NCBI GenBank assembly: GCA_031551455.1
Contig: JAVBNP010000223.1
Coordinates: 1 to 24,162 of the forward strand
Direction: 5' to 3'
Length of the DNA: 24,162 bases
Origin: JAIRLS01 sp031551455
GTDB taxonomy: Bacteria; Bacteroidota; Bacteroidia; Bacteroidales; UBA4181
In this document: positions 15,761 to 23,659 of the stretch, piece by piece
How positions within the stretch are numbered: position 1 is the first letter of the stretch
Layout of the letters: each line of letters starts with the position of its first letter
Translations under genes and position numbers: made by a program
Notes under the pieces: generated by a model
Databases searched by the model: none
What the model saw: only the letters and a program-made list of their open reading frames with translations
What the model was told of the DNA's origin: nothing

Positions 15761-16879
15761 ATGAAATATTTTCCCTTCATTATTATTGTCTTCGTCCTTT
15801 CGTCATGCGGGCCAAAAGGCACTCCCGCAATCAGAGAAGATTCTACCGATTCGTTGGTACATATCACCAAAGCACAATTCGACAACATGAAAATGGCTCT
15901 CGGTACGTTGCAAGAACAAATGTTCGATACGGAAATAAAAGCGCGGGGAACGATTGATGTTCCTCCCGGAGGCAGGGCAAAAGTCAGTCCCGCCATCAGC
16001 GGTTCCGTTAAACATGTTTTCGTGCAACCGGGTGATAAAGTTCGAAAAGGACAAGCATTGTTGAGCATCGAAGGACCGGAAATCATCGAAGTGCAACAAT
16101 CGTATCTCGAAATTTCGGGACAAATGAATTATTTGCAATCGGAATACGAACGCCAAAAGGCGTTATTTGCGGAAAATATCGCTTCCGAGAAAATTTATCT
16201 CGAAGCCGAAAGCAATTACAAAAAGGCCCTTGCAGGTTTTGAAAGTCTGAAACAACGACTTTCCCTGCTGAATGTGGATATCGCAAAGACGAATCAAGGA
16301 CAAATCGTTTCGCAAGTGACACTTTATGCGCCGATTGCCGGTGACATTACGCTTATTGATGCCGATATCAACATGGTGATACAACCCGGCGATGTGGTGG
16401 TCGAAGTGGTCGATACACGGCAATTGCAACTGAATCTGTCGGTTTTCGAAAAAGATATATTGAACATAAAGCCGGGGCAGAAAGTCGTTTTCGCTTTGCC
16501 CGAAAGCTCCGCCAAAACATTCGGCGCTACGGTTAAAATGGTTGGCAAAGCCATTGAAAATACCAATCGAACGGCAACGGTATCGGCTGTTCCCGATGCC
16601 GAAACCCTTCAAATTTTATTGGTCGGAATGTATATAGACGCATCCGTTACAACAAGTGCACGCCCCGTTCGAACCCTGCCATCCGACGCTTTAATTGTCG
16701 AAGGGAACGATAAATTCGTACTTCTTCTCGAAAAATCCGATAATGAAGCATACGTTTTTCGAAAAGTTCCCGTTCATACGGGCGAACGTAAAGGCGATTC
16801 GGTGGAAATCATTACGGATGAAGAAATAACGCCTTCAACCGTATTGTTGGTAAAAGGAGTTTATGATGCAGTGCTTTGA
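15761..16879 (+). CDS. czcB: RND periplasmic adaptor lipoprotein (CzcB/CusB-like)
   Basis: A 372-residue membrane-fusion protein that should bridge the CzcA pump to an outer-membrane channel. The signal ends in a lipobox, LSSC, with Cys16 the predicted lipidated residue. Residues about 65-110 (KARGTIDVPPGGRAKVSPAISGSVKHVFVQPGDKVRKGQALLSI) form the first half of the biotinyl-lipoyl-like domain. A helical hairpin follows (about 110-180). The second half is TLYAPIAGDITLIDADINMVIQPGDVVVEVVD, then a beta-barrel and a C-terminal domain. It lacks the His/Met-rich metal-binding N-terminal extension seen in some CusB/CzcB proteins. It is the last gene of the unit and faces infB across a 106-bp gap. 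No outer-membrane factor gene follows. Confidence 0.9.
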   Translation: MKYFPFIIIVFVLSSCGPKGTPAIREDSTDSLVHITKAQFDNMKMALGTLQEQMFDTEIKARGTIDVPPGGRAKVSPAISGSVKHVFVQPGDKVRKGQALLSIEGPEIIEVQQSYLEISGQMNYLQSEYERQKALFAENIASEKIYLEAESNYKKALAGFESLKQRLSLLNVDIAKTNQGQIVSQVTLYAPIAGDITLIDADINMVIQPGDVVVEVVDTRQLQLNLSVFEKDILNIKPGQKVVFALPESSAKTFGATVKMVGKAIENTNRTATVSAVPDAETLQILLVGMYIDASVTTSARPVRTLPSDALIVEGNDKFVLLLEKSDNEAYVFRKVPVHTGERKGDSVEIITDEEITPSTVLLVKGVYDAVL

Positions 16880-16946
16880 AATCGCATCAACGATTGAATA
16901 AATGCGACAAATTTACTTTCGGAGCTCGATCTCCATGTAAAGAAAT

Positions 16947-16976
16947 GCGTTAACCGACTATATTTTCGGTTAACGC
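16947..16976. terminator. Inverted repeat between convergent czcB and infB, probable terminator
   Basis: A perfect 11-bp inverted repeat (GCGTTAACCGA at 16947-16957, TCGGTTAACGC at 16966-16976) with an 8-nt loop sits 10 bp after the infB stop and 67 bp after the czcB stop. There is no long T-run; the minus-strand side (ATTTCTTTAC) is mildly T-rich. It probably ends infB transcription and may act on both strands. Confidence 0.6.
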
Positions 16977-16985
16977 TCAATCGGA

Positions 16986-19900
16986 TTACAGCTTTTTCTT
17001 CACTTCCACTTCTTGGTATCCCTCAATGATATCACCGATTTCAATATCGTTGAATCCGGCAACATCTAAACCACACTCGTAACCTGTCGATACTTCCTTG
17101 ACATCGTCCTTGAAACGCTTGAGCGAACCGAGCTCGCCGGTGTGAATTACGATACCGTCGCGAATAATACGTATTCTGGAGGAACGGGTGATTTTCCCTT
17201 CGCGAACGATACAGCCGGCAATGGTTCCGACTTTGGTGATCTTGAATACCTCGCGTACTTCGAGCGTGGCGGTGATTTCTTCTTTTATTTCGGGCGAAAG
17301 CATACCTTCCATTGCCGACTTAATTTCTTCAATGGCGTCGTAGATAATGGAATAGATACGAACGTCGATTTGCTCTTGTTCGGCCAATTTGCGTGCACTT
17401 TGCGAAGGACGCACTTGGAATCCGACGATGATGGCATTGGATGCGGTAGCCAAACTGACATCGGATTCGGATATTTGCCCGACGGCTTTATGAATGACGT
17501 TTACTTGAATTTCGGGTGTCGACAATTTGATCAACGAGTCGGACAACGCTTCCACCGAACCGTCCACGTCGCCTTTGACAATGACATTCAATTCTTGGAA
17601 ATTGCCGATGGCAATACGACGACCGATTTCGTCCAATGTGATGTGTTTCTTGGTGCGCATACCTTGTTCGCGTTGCAATTGGCTCCGTTTTGCGGCAATG
17701 TCGCGCGCTTCGCGGAAATCGTCCAAAACATTGAACAAATCGCCGGCTTGCGGAGCGCCGTCCAATCCCAATACCAAAACGGGGGTCGACGGTCCCGCTT
17801 CGTCTATTTTTTGATTACGCTCGTTATACATCGCTTTGACGTGACCCGTGTAGCTTCCCGCCAACAAGACATCGCCCGTACGCAACGTTCCGTTTTGAAC
17901 GAGCACGGTTGCCACGTATCCGCGACCTTTATCCAACGACGATTCGATAACCGATCCGACGGCTTTCTTGTCGGGGTTGGCTTTCAATTCAAGCAATTCG
18001 GCTTCCAGTAATACTTTTTCGAGCAAAAGTTCAATATTGATTCCGGCTTTTGCCGAAATATCCTGCGATTGATATTTTCCGCCCCATTCTTCGACCAAAT
18101 AATTCATCTGCGCCAATTCTTCTTTTACCTTGTCGGGATTGGCGTCGGGCTTATCGATCTTATTAACCGCAAACACGATCGGAACACCGGCTGCCGAAGC
18201 ATGGTTAATGGCTTCCACGGTTTGTTGTTTCACGCCATCGTCGGCAGCTACCACGATAATGACCACGTCGGTGATTTTCGCTCCGCGCGCACGCATGGCT
18301 GTGAACGCTTCGTGGCCGGGTGTATCTAAGAAGGTTATTTGGCGACCGTCTTCCAATTTTACGCCGTAAGCACCGATATGTTGCGTGATTCCTCCCGCTT
18401 CTCCCGCAATAACATTGGCGTTGCGGACATAGTCGAGCAATTTTGTTTTCCCGTGGTCTACGTGTCCCATCACGGTAACGATGGGCGGACGGGGTTGCAA
18501 ATCTTCTTCGGCATCCTCTTCTTCGACGAGAATATCTTGAGAATCGGCACTGATAAACTCAACCTTGAAATTGAATTCATCGGCCACCAATACCATGGTT
18601 TCGGCGTCCAAACGTTGGTTGATGGACACGAATAATCCCATGTTCATGCAGGTTGCAATAACCTGTGTTACGGGAACGTTCATCAGCGAAGCCAATTCGT
18701 TGACCGAAACAAATTCGGTAACTTTCAGAATGTTTTTCTGACTTTGTTGCAGCTCCTCTTCTTCCATCATCCGTTGACTGGCGGCATCGCGTTTGTCACG
18801 ACGATATTTCGAACTTTTCGATTTGGAACTTTTCGATGTCAAGCGAGAGAGCGTTTCCTTAATTTGCTTTTGAACATCTTCTTCGTTGACTTCCACGCGA
18901 AGAACTTTTTTCTTCTTAACTTTTCCCGGGCCCGATTCGAACTTCTTTTGATTGCCTTTATCCCCGACTACGATTCGTTCTTTGTCCTTATGGATTCGTT
19001 TCCGTTTTTTCTTCGCATCATCGTCCGAATCGGATTTCCGATCAACCGGTAATTCGATTTTTCCGACCACCGTCGGTCCCGATAATTTGATGTCGGGTCT
19101 TACAATGTCGATTCCTTTTTCCCTCGGCGCTTCGTTCTTTTTTAACGATATCGGTTCTTCCCTTTCACGAGGCGTGTTTTCGGAAGACGTTTTGGCCAAA
19201 TCGGCTTTATATTGTTGAGTACGTTCTTTACGTTCTTTTTCGAGCTGCTGTTTCGACTTTTTCTGAGGTCTTGTCCGTTGGTTGATTGACGTAAGATCGA
19301 TTTTTCCGACCACTTTCAATTCCGTGTCAAGCGGTTCTTGTTCCGTAAGACGATCCTGTTCGTTGGATGTTGCCGTCGGCTCCTCCTTGTCGGGTTCCGA
19401 TTCCGTCGATGCCGGTTTTACGACAGGCTCCTCCGAAACAACGGGTATTTCCGGTTGTTTTTCTTCCGGTGTGACCTCCGCCTCCGGTTTAACCGGTTTA
19501 GGTTCGTCGGATTGCGGTTTTACCTCTTTTTCCTGTTGCGGTGCGGGTTCTTTTTTTGCGGGTTTTTCCGTGGCGGAATGTGCTTTTGGTTCTTGCTTTT
19601 TCGTGCCTTTTTCTTCTAAACTTATTTTTCCGATCACTTTTATTTCCGGTTCTCGAACGGGCTCATTAAACAAAGGCATCTTTTTCCCGGAAGTAGTGTC
19701 TTTGATCAATATTTCGGGTTCGTGCTCTTCTTCTTCGATCCGAGCGTTCAACTCTTGATCCGTAAGTTCCACGGTTTCTTTCTTTTCCCTGAGACTGCGC
19801 AGGTTGACGCGTTCCGATTCTTTTTTGGCGGTAATGTCGGAACTGAATTCTTTTGAAAGCAACACATACAATTCGGGCGCTACCTTCGAATTAGGATTTG

Positions 19901-20006
19901 CATCAATATCATGCCCTTTCTTTTTGAGGAAATCCACAATCGTGGAAATCCCCACGTTAAACTCGCTTGCTATTTTACTTAATCTGGTTGCTTTCACTTC
20001 TGACAT
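16986..20006 (-). CDS. infB: Translation initiation factor IF-2
   Basis: A 1006-residue GTPase that brings initiator fMet-tRNA to the 30S subunit and promotes 70S joining. Residues 4-50 form an N-terminal IF2_N-like module (RLSKIASEFNVGISTIVDFLKKKGHDID). A long charged, low-complexity linker (about 60-425) follows, with three copies of a GKI motif (123-130, 231-238, 312-319). A second IF2_N-like module (NELASLMNVPVTQVIATCMNMGL) is near 437-458. The G domain has GHVDHGKT (514-521), GGITQHIG (538-545), DTPGH (561-565), NKID (615-618) and SAK (651-653). The C-terminal domains run to residue 1006. The linker makes it longer than E. coli IF-2. It starts at the ATG at 20006, 124 bp downstream of nusA. 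Confidence 0.97.
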   Translation of the reverse strand: MSEVKATRLSKIASEFNVGISTIVDFLKKKGHDIDANPNSKVAPELYVLLSKEFSSDITAKKESERVNLRSLREKKETVELTDQELNARIEEEEHEPEILIKDTTSGKKMPLFNEPVREPEIKVIGKISLEEKGTKKQEPKAHSATEKPAKKEPAPQQEKEVKPQSDEPKPVKPEAEVTPEEKQPEIPVVSEEPVVKPASTESEPDKEEPTATSNEQDRLTEQEPLDTELKVVGKIDLTSINQRTRPQKKSKQQLEKERKERTQQYKADLAKTSSENTPREREEPISLKKNEAPREKGIDIVRPDIKLSGPTVVGKIELPVDRKSDSDDDAKKKRKRIHKDKERIVVGDKGNQKKFESGPGKVKKKKVLRVEVNEEDVQKQIKETLSRLTSKSSKSKSSKYRRDKRDAASQRMMEEEELQQSQKNILKVTEFVSVNELASLMNVPVTQVIATCMNMGLFVSINQRLDAETMVLVADEFNFKVEFISADSQDILVEEEDAEEDLQPRPPIVTVMGHVDHGKTKLLDYVRNANVIAGEAGGITQHIGAYGVKLEDGRQITFLDTPGHEAFTAMRARGAKITDVVIIVVAADDGVKQQTVEAINHASAAGVPIVFAVNKIDKPDANPDKVKEELAQMNYLVEEWGGKYQSQDISAKAGINIELLLEKVLLEAELLELKANPDKKAVGSVIESSLDKGRGYVATVLVQNGTLRTGDVLLAGSYTGHVKAMYNERNQKIDEAGPSTPVLVLGLDGAPQAGDLFNVLDDFREARDIAAKRSQLQREQGMRTKKHITLDEIGRRIAIGNFQELNVIVKGDVDGSVEALSDSLIKLSTPEIQVNVIHKAVGQISESDVSLATASNAIIVGFQVRPSQSARKLAEQEQIDVRIYSIIYDAIEEIKSAMEGMLSPEIKEEITATLEVREVFKITKVGTIAGCIVREGKITRSSRIRIIRDGIVIHTGELGSLKRFKDDVKEVSTGYECGLDVAGFNDIEIGDIIEGYQEVEVKKKL

Positions 20007-20130
20007 AATACAAACCTGCTTTACTTGTTAATGTGATGAAGTGTTGACCGTATGTTTACGAATGATTCATAATTCGCGATTATACGGTTCAACATTATAT
20101 GATACGGTCGTTTTCACGGCGGGTTTTCGT

Positions 20131-21369
20131 TTATTCGAATTCGGCTGCCAATATCCGCAACACTTCGCGAATGGTCTCTTCCTCGAGATCGGTACGTTTC
20201 ACCAAATCGTCGACGGGCAATTCCAATACACTCTTGGCGGTGTCGCAACCGATGCTCTTCAATTCGCGAATGATCCATTCCTCTATTTCGTCGCCGAATT
20301 CGTCCAAATCGACGTCTTCTTCCTCCACTTCTTCGGCTTCGCGATATACATCGATTTCGTATCCCGTCAGTTGTCCGGCAAGTTTGATGTTTGAACCGCC
20401 CTTACCGATGGCCAATGATACTTCGCTTGCTTTGAGAAATACTTCGGCATGTTTGTCGGTATCGTTCACCTTAATGGAAATCACTTTGGCGGGACTCAAT
20501 GCACGGGTAATGTACAACTGTACGTTGGTGGTATAGTTGATCACGTCGATGTTTTCGTTGCGTAACTCACGCACGATACCGTGAATACGCGAACCTTTCA
20601 TCCCGACGCAAGCGCCCACGGGATCGATGCGATCGTCGTACGATTCGACGGCCACTTTGGCTTTCTCGCCCGGCAGACGAACAACTTTTTTAATGGTGAT
20701 CAATCCGTCGAAGATTTCGGGAACTTCCAATTCGAACAAACGTTCGAGGAAAACGGGTGAAGTTCTCGACAAAATGATCAAAGGATTGTTGTTTTTCATT
20801 TCCACGCGCAAAACAACGGCACGGATGGTATCGCCTTTACGGTAATGATCCGAAGGAATTTGTTCGCTTTTGGGGATGATCAACTCGTTACCGTCATCGT
20901 CCAACACCAAAATTTCGCGTTTCCATATCTGATAAACCTCACCGGTGATGATATCGCCGATGCGATCTTTATATTTGGCGTAAATATTGCCCTTTTCGAG
21001 CTCCATGATGCGCGACGACAAGTTTTGTCGCAACGCCAAAATCGAACGACGGCCGAAATCGGACATTTTTACCTCGTCGGTCACTTCCTCGCCCACTTCA
21101 TAATCGTCATCGATTTTTTGCGCTTCCGAAAGGGAAATTTGGAGGTTGGGGTCGGACAAATCCTCATCGGCAACCACTTTTCGATTACGCCATATTTCAA
21201 AGTCACCTTTATCGATATTGATGATGATGTCGAAATTTTCGTCCGTCTCGTATTTTTTGGCCAAGGTGCTGCGAAACACGTCTTCGAGCACGCTCATCAT
21301 GGTGGCTCGGTCAATGTTTTTCAATTCCTTAAACTCCGCAAAGGTGTCCAATAATCTTAAATTTTCCAT
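20131..21369 (-). CDS. nusA: Transcription termination/antitermination factor NusA
   Basis: A 412-residue RNA-polymerase-associated factor that modulates pausing, termination and antitermination. The N-terminal polymerase-binding domain spans residues 1 to about 125. The S1 domain spans about 136-200 (GDIITGEVYQIWKREILVLDD). KH1 carries GMKG at 256-259 (IDPVGACVGMKGSRIHGIV). KH2 carries GKGG at 322-325 (SEVSLAIGKGGSNIKLAGQ). An acidic stretch (EEVEEEDVDLDEFGDEIEE) and a single helix-hairpin-helix-like end (371-412) follow, shorter than the two C-terminal repeats of E. coli NusA. It lies 13 bp downstream of rimP and shares its promoter; the order rimP-nusA-infB is widely conserved. Confidence 0.97.
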   Translation of the reverse strand: MENLRLLDTFAEFKELKNIDRATMMSVLEDVFRSTLAKKYETDENFDIIINIDKGDFEIWRNRKVVADEDLSDPNLQISLSEAQKIDDDYEVGEEVTDEVKMSDFGRRSILALRQNLSSRIMELEKGNIYAKYKDRIGDIITGEVYQIWKREILVLDDDGNELIIPKSEQIPSDHYRKGDTIRAVVLRVEMKNNNPLIILSRTSPVFLERLFELEVPEIFDGLITIKKVVRLPGEKAKVAVESYDDRIDPVGACVGMKGSRIHGIVRELRNENIDVINYTTNVQLYITRALSPAKVISIKVNDTDKHAEVFLKASEVSLAIGKGGSNIKLAGQLTGYEIDVYREAEEVEEEDVDLDEFGDEIEEWIIRELKSIGCDTAKSVLELPVDDLVKRTDLEEETIREVLRILAAEFE

Positions 21370-21382
21370 CGTCTGAAATTGA

Positions 21383-21847
21383 CTAAAAAGTGATCGTAAC
21401 TTTGGTTGCTTTTATATCGTCGAAATTTAACATGACGGTTTGCATCACGGTTTTCGGCCGTTTTTGCCCCGCTTCTTTGACTTTTGCTTTTACTTCCAAC
21501 ACAATACCGTTGTCATCGACATGCTGCAACAATCCGTTGATTTTTTGCCCGTCCTTTTTGACCACGTCTACCGCTCGTCCGCAATTCTTACGATATTGTT
21601 CGACTACCTTGAACGGCCCCGTTAAACCGGGCGAAGAAACTTCCAATTCGAAATCCTCTTTTTCCCGATCCAAAGCGTTCTCGACGGCACGACTGATGTT
21701 CACGCATTCCTCGATAGTGATTCCTTCGGGCTTATCCGCCTCCACCGATATCTTATTGGAAGCGTCCACCTTAACATCCACTATAAAAACGGACGTTCCT
21801 TCGATGACGGATGAAACAATATTTTTAACGATATCCTTCGAAATCAT
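21383..21847 (-). CDS. rimP: Ribosome maturation factor RimP
   Basis: A 154-residue factor needed for maturation of the 30S subunit. The N-terminal domain (about 1-80) ends in the family signature LEVSSPGL (68-75). The C-terminal Sm-like domain follows (about 85-154), with KKDGQKINGLLQHVDDNGIVLEV. The ATG at 21847 is the best start: an in-frame TTG at 21862 lies inside or beside the leader hairpin, and an ATG at 21858 is out of frame. It is the first gene of the rimP-nusA-infB operon, with a consensus promoter about 65 bp upstream. Confidence 0.95.
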   Translation of the reverse strand: MISKDIVKNIVSSVIEGTSVFIVDVKVDASNKISVEADKPEGITIEECVNISRAVENALDREKEDFELEVSSPGLTGPFKVVEQYRKNCGRAVDVVKKDGQKINGLLQHVDDNGIVLEVKAKVKEAGQKRPKTVMQTVMLNFDDIKATKVTITF

Positions 21848-21862
21848 GCTTTTACCATACAA

Positions 21863-21896
21863 AAGAAGGGGGATTTATGTCCCCCTCCGCCTTCTT
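21863..21896 (-). promoter_or_regulatory. Hairpin in the 5' leader of the rimP operon
   Basis: In the predicted leader, AAGAAGG pairs with CCTTCTT (21896-21890 with 21869-21863), or a run of G pairs with a run of C inside it (AGGGGG at 21867-21872 and CCCCCT at 21881-21886 on the plus strand). The structure ends about 15 nt before the rimP ATG, so it could influence translation of the first gene. No ligand-binding motif is recognised. Confidence 0.5.
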
Positions 21897-21912
21897 ATAA
21901 CAAAAATCCGCG

Positions 21913-21943
21913 CAAATGTAATACATTTTCACGTAAATACAAA
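21913..21943 (-). promoter_or_regulatory. Promoter of the rimP-nusA-infB operon
   Basis: On the minus strand TACATTTG (21920-21913) is an exact -7 match to TAnnTTTG, and TTTG (21943-21940) is an exact -33 match with 19 bp between. Predicted start is near 21906, leaving a leader of about 60 nt with the hairpin. This is the best-supported promoter in the window. Confidence 0.8.
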
Positions 21944-22006
21944 TTTTTCGGTTTTTAAGCTTGATTTTATTCGCTTTCCCGAAGATTATCAATATCAAAA
22001 ACGATA

Positions 22007-22738
22007 TTATTTATTGTCGATAAATGTTGCAGCTTTCCTGTCAATCAGCCATTCGGTATTTCTTTTGCGGATATGTGCCGCGGGATATGTTTCCGCAATT
22101 GCCCTCTCGGCAAAAATATCCCGAATAAGAGGTGCCTTATCGGCACCCGTTGCCAAAAAATAAACCGCTTCGGAGGCATTGATGACGGGACCCGTAAGCG
22201 TAATCCGACGTTGTCGGGTATGCGGATTTTCGGATACGGCAACGAAATCGGGACAATCAAATAAATTCAATTGCCCGGGAAAAATCGACGCCGTATGGCC
22301 GTCTGTTCCCATACCCAATGTGACAATATCAAAAACCGGTCGATCATTTTCGATCGGAACGTATTTCTTTATTTCGGCGGTATAGGAGCGCACGTCGGTT
22401 TCCGGAACACCGGTAACCGGAATGGGATGAATGTTACCCGACGGGATATCGATGTTGTCAAACAACAGCTTTTGAGCAATACCGTAATTGCTTTCGGAAT
22501 GATCGTGCGGAACATAACGTTCGTCGACCCAAAAGAAATGCAGTCGTTGGTAATCGATTTTATCGGCGAAGTTTTTGACCGTTTCCGCAAACCATAACTG
22601 CGGTGTACCACCTCCGGATAAGGCAATGCACAAATTTTGTTTCGTTTGCAATTGTCGGAAAACCCGTTCCGCAAAAAGTACGGCGAATTGTTGCGCAAGG
22701 GTTTGCGGATCCGGAAAAACTCGGTATTGTCGGGACAT
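22007..22738 (-). CDS. pgl: 6-phosphogluconolactonase
   Basis: A 243-residue enzyme of the NagB/RpiA/SOL fold that hydrolyses 6-phosphogluconolactone to 6-phosphogluconate in the oxidative pentose phosphate pathway, in the cytoplasm. Family motifs are clear: ALSGGGTP (39-46), FFWVDERYVP (68-77), GMGTDGHTASIFPG (142-155) and the C-terminal TEWLIDRKAA. Length is typical. It starts at the ATG at 22738. Partners zwf and gnd are not next to it; instead it follows the ubiA-family gene by 61 bp on the same strand, so it may be the last gene of a trmN6-ubiA-pgl transcript. Glucosamine-6-phosphate deaminase is a distant relative and is not supported. Confidence 0.95.
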   Translation of the reverse strand: MSRQYRVFPDPQTLAQQFAVLFAERVFRQLQTKQNLCIALSGGGTPQLWFAETVKNFADKIDYQRLHFFWVDERYVPHDHSESNYGIAQKLLFDNIDIPSGNIHPIPVTGVPETDVRSYTAEIKKYVPIENDRPVFDIVTLGMGTDGHTASIFPGQLNLFDCPDFVAVSENPHTRQRRITLTGPVINASEAVYFLATGADKAPLIRDIFAERAIAETYPAAHIRKRNTEWLIDRKAATFIDNK

Positions 22739-22799
22739 GATTCGGGATTTATCGATGTAACGTTTTTCAATAATATTTTGTTATTTCATCGTCGATTTC

Positions 22800-23657
22800 T
22801 CACCTCAAAAACAGATCGAGAATGGTAAAAAAGGCAAAAATAATGCTTGCCGCACCGTTTGAGGTAAAAAATGCGGCATTGACACGACTTAAATCCGTTG
22901 GCTTAACAATAAGATGTTGATACAGCAATAAAAAAAGAAACACGGTCGCACCGACGGCATAACAAATTCCGAAATTCCATACAATCCCCGTTACAACAAC
23001 CAAAGCGCCGCAAAGAACATGTACTGTGGACGAAACGATTAATGCCCGTCGCAGTCCCAATCGTGCCGGGATGGAACGTAATTGTTCCCGCACGTCAAAC
23101 GATTCGTCTTGAAGCGCGTAAATAATATCAAATCCGCCCGACCACAGTAACACGATAAAAGAAAACATCAGCGGCAACCAAGCAAATGACCCGGTAACAG
23201 CCAGATAAGCGCCGATGGGCGCCAATGATAATCCCGTGCCCAAGACAAAATGACACAATGAGGTAAATTTTTTGGTGAGGCTGTAACCCAAGATCACCGA
23301 CAACGCAACCGGGGATAACCAAAAAACCAACCGATTAAGAAAGAAACACGTGACCATAAATGCGATTGCATTGACAATCACAAAAGTTAATGCCGCACGG
23401 GGACTCACGATACCGGCGGGAATATCGCGTTTGTCGGTACGGGGGTTTTTCGCATCAATATGTCGATCGATATACCGGTTAAAGCCCATTGCCGCATTAC
23501 GGGCAAACACCATGCACAGGATAACCAAAAGAAGCGTTCGCCACTCGAACCCGACTCCGGCATATTTTACGCCGAGGACATATCCGATTCCGGCAAAAGG
23601 CATGGCAAAAACGGTATGGGCAAATTTCACCAACGATAAATATTTTTTTACGGACAT
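22800..23657 (-). CDS. UbiA-family prenyltransferase (4-hydroxybenzoate/MqnP type)
   Basis: A 285-residue polytopic inner-membrane prenyltransferase. The first Asp-rich motif is NRYIDRHID (Asn60, Asp64, Asp68, with the following AKNPRTDKRDIPAG). The second is DIIYALQDESFD (Asp177, Asp184, Asp188). Both bind Mg-prenyl diphosphate. The FAHTVFAMPFA N-terminus and these motif variants are of the 4-hydroxybenzoate polyprenyltransferase/MqnP branch rather than MenA. In a menaquinone-using anaerobe it would most likely prenylate a futalosine-pathway intermediate, which is inference. The start is taken as the ATG at 23657, two bases after the trmN6-like stop; an in-frame TTG at 23663 would overlap that stop. 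It is translationally close to its neighbour, so co-transcription is likely. Confidence 0.87.
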   Translation of the reverse strand: MSVKKYLSLVKFAHTVFAMPFAGIGYVLGVKYAGVGFEWRTLLLVILCMVFARNAAMGFNRYIDRHIDAKNPRTDKRDIPAGIVSPRAALTFVIVNAIAFMVTCFFLNRLVFWLSPVALSVILGYSLTKKFTSLCHFVLGTGLSLAPIGAYLAVTGSFAWLPLMFSFIVLLWSGGFDIIYALQDESFDVREQLRSIPARLGLRRALIVSSTVHVLCGALVVVTGIVWNFGICYAVGATVFLFLLLYQHLIVKPTDLSRVNAAFFTSNGAASIIFAFFTILDLFLR

Positions 23658-23659
23658 AC

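Noticed and set aside
17142..18011. A 289-codon plus-strand frame inside infB.
   Set aside because: It is antisense to the conserved IF-2 G and C-terminal domains, has no recognisable domain, and reflects the codon use of the real gene.
21848..21862. A longer rimP start at the TTG at 21862.
   Set aside because: The ATG at 21847 fits the family N-terminus, and the extra residues would come from the leader next to the hairpin.
21991..22008. A 6-bp inverted repeat (AATATC/GATATT) at the pgl stop codon.
   Set aside because: It is AT-rich, overlaps the stop codon and has no T-run, so a terminator call is not supported.
21390..22163. A 257-codon plus-strand frame across rimP and the 3' end of pgl.
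   Set aside because: It is antisense to two well-identified genes and runs through their promoter and terminator region.
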